Below, in pieces: positions 5,605 to 6,170 of a DNA stretch of 6,170 nucleotides (its first letter is position 1; every line of letters starts with the position of its first letter). The DNA is from Deltaproteobacteria bacterium (GTDB lineage: Bacteria; Desulfobacterota; DSM-4660; Desulfatiglandales; B25-G16). The DNA is taken from assembly GCA_003646935.1 (NCBI GenBank), contig QMLW01000134.1:1-6170 (forward strand), written 5' to 3'. The notes under the pieces were generated by a model. The model saw only the letters and a list, made by a program, of their open reading frames with translations, did not search any database and was not told the origin of the DNA. A program made the translations under genes and the position numbers.

Positions 5605-6170
5605 AGCGCAGTACCAAACGATTAAAAAGGAGGTCCTGGAAGCCCTTGAAGGGGTTTTAGAGGAGCAATATTTCATACTTGGCCCAAAAGTAGCTGATCT
5701 TGAGGAAAAGGTGGCCGCCTATGCCGGCACCAAATACGGCATAGGAGTCAGTTCGGGTTCAGATGCCCTGCTGATTTGCCTTATGGCAGAGGAGATTGGC
5801 CCCGGAGATGAGGTGATCACCACGCCCTATTCCTTTTTTGCTACAGCCGGTGTTATTTCTCGCCTCGGGGCCACGCCGGTATTCGTGGATATAGAGCCCG
5901 ATACCTATAATATTAACCCGCATTTGATCGAGGAAAAGGTTACGCCCAAAACGCGGGCCATTATCCCCGTCCACTTGTATGGACAGTGTGCCGACATGGA
6001 TCCCCTCTTGGAGATTGCAGGGCAAAAGGGGTTGGTCGTCATCGAGGATGCAGCCCAGGCTATAGGCGCGGAATATGTATCAAAGGTCCCTGCACCTTCA
6101 AGGGTCTGTAGGGCTGGGTCGATGGGGGACTACGGATGTTTCTCTTTTTTCCCTTCTAAAAACCTTGGCG
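5579..6170 (+). CDS. DegT/DnrJ/EryC1/StrS sugar aminotransferase (WbpE/WlbC type), 3' end cut by window
   Basis: PLP enzyme that transfers an amino group from glutamate to a 3-keto sugar nucleotide, the step between the WbpB-like dehydrogenase and the WbpD-like acetyltransferase. The first 197 codons are in the window, about half the usual length. [10 protein letters not shown] at the start, SGSDALLI (60-67, phosphate binding), [30 protein letters not shown] (Asp157 and Gln160 contact PLP) and Lys194 in SFFPSKNLG are all present. Start ATG at 5579 lies inside the acetyltransferase gene, with AAAAGGA 8 bases upstream, which points to translational coupling. Between AEY (164-166) and RAGSMGD (178-184) there are about ten residues more than usual in this family (see findings). 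Confidence 0.93.
   Translation, partial: MKVPLLDLKAQYQTIKKEVLEALEGVLEEQYFILGPKVADLEEKVAAYAGTKYGIGVSSGSDALLICLMAEEIGPGDEVITTPYSFFATAGVISRLGATPVFVDIEPDTYNINPHLIEEKVTPKTRAIIPVHLYGQCADMDPLLEIAGQKGLVVIEDAAQAIGAEYVSKVPAPSRVCRAGSMGDYGCFSFFPSKNLG

Overview
The window looks like accessory chromosome of a Gram-negative, mid-GC bacterium. The closest fit by eye is the old Deltaproteobacteria (Desulfobacterota) or a neighbouring phylum. This rests on the look of HisB and the UDP-glucose dehydrogenase, the nucleotide-sugar genes, the HEPN/MNT pair and the degenerate heptamer repeats between genes; no marker gene fixes the taxon.

Left part (1-762): about 150 bases with no protein gene but clear base-pairing potential, then a tnpA-only IS200/IS605 element read leftward, with matching foldback hairpins at both ends. 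Just outside its right end lies the 3' half of a tRNA (Ala-like, from the anticodon loop to CCA). The 5' half is not in the window, so this looks like the attachment-site scar of an integrated element lying to the left.

Middle (763-1972): a complete monofunctional hisB with a TTG start and good Shine-Dalgarno, standing alone. It is followed by 567 bases of AT-rich non-coding DNA holding a possible terminator, a possible promoter and two clusters of degenerate 7-base repeats in opposite orientations.

Right part (1973-6170): a nucleotide-sugar / surface-polysaccharide locus, all on the + strand: UDP-glucose 6-dehydrogenase, a truncated Gfo/Idh/MocA sugar dehydrogenase, a left-handed beta-helix N-acetyltransferase of the WbpD/WlbB type, and the start of a WbpE/WlbC-type DegT/DnrJ/EryC1/StrS aminotransferase that runs off the window. 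Dehydrogenase, aminotransferase and acetyltransferase together make the 3-acetamido group of UDP-2,3-diacetamido-uronic acid sugars. A complete MntA-HepT toxin-antitoxin pair sits between ugd and the dehydrogenase, exactly where the dehydrogenase's NAD-binding N-terminal domain should be. That domain is absent. The remaining C-terminal part runs in one frame into the acetyltransferase, interrupted only by an amber codon at 4873-4875. This suggests a former (or read-through) dehydrogenase-acetyltransferase fusion damaged by arrival of the toxin-antitoxin module. These are the most interesting points of the window; I see no wholly new system.
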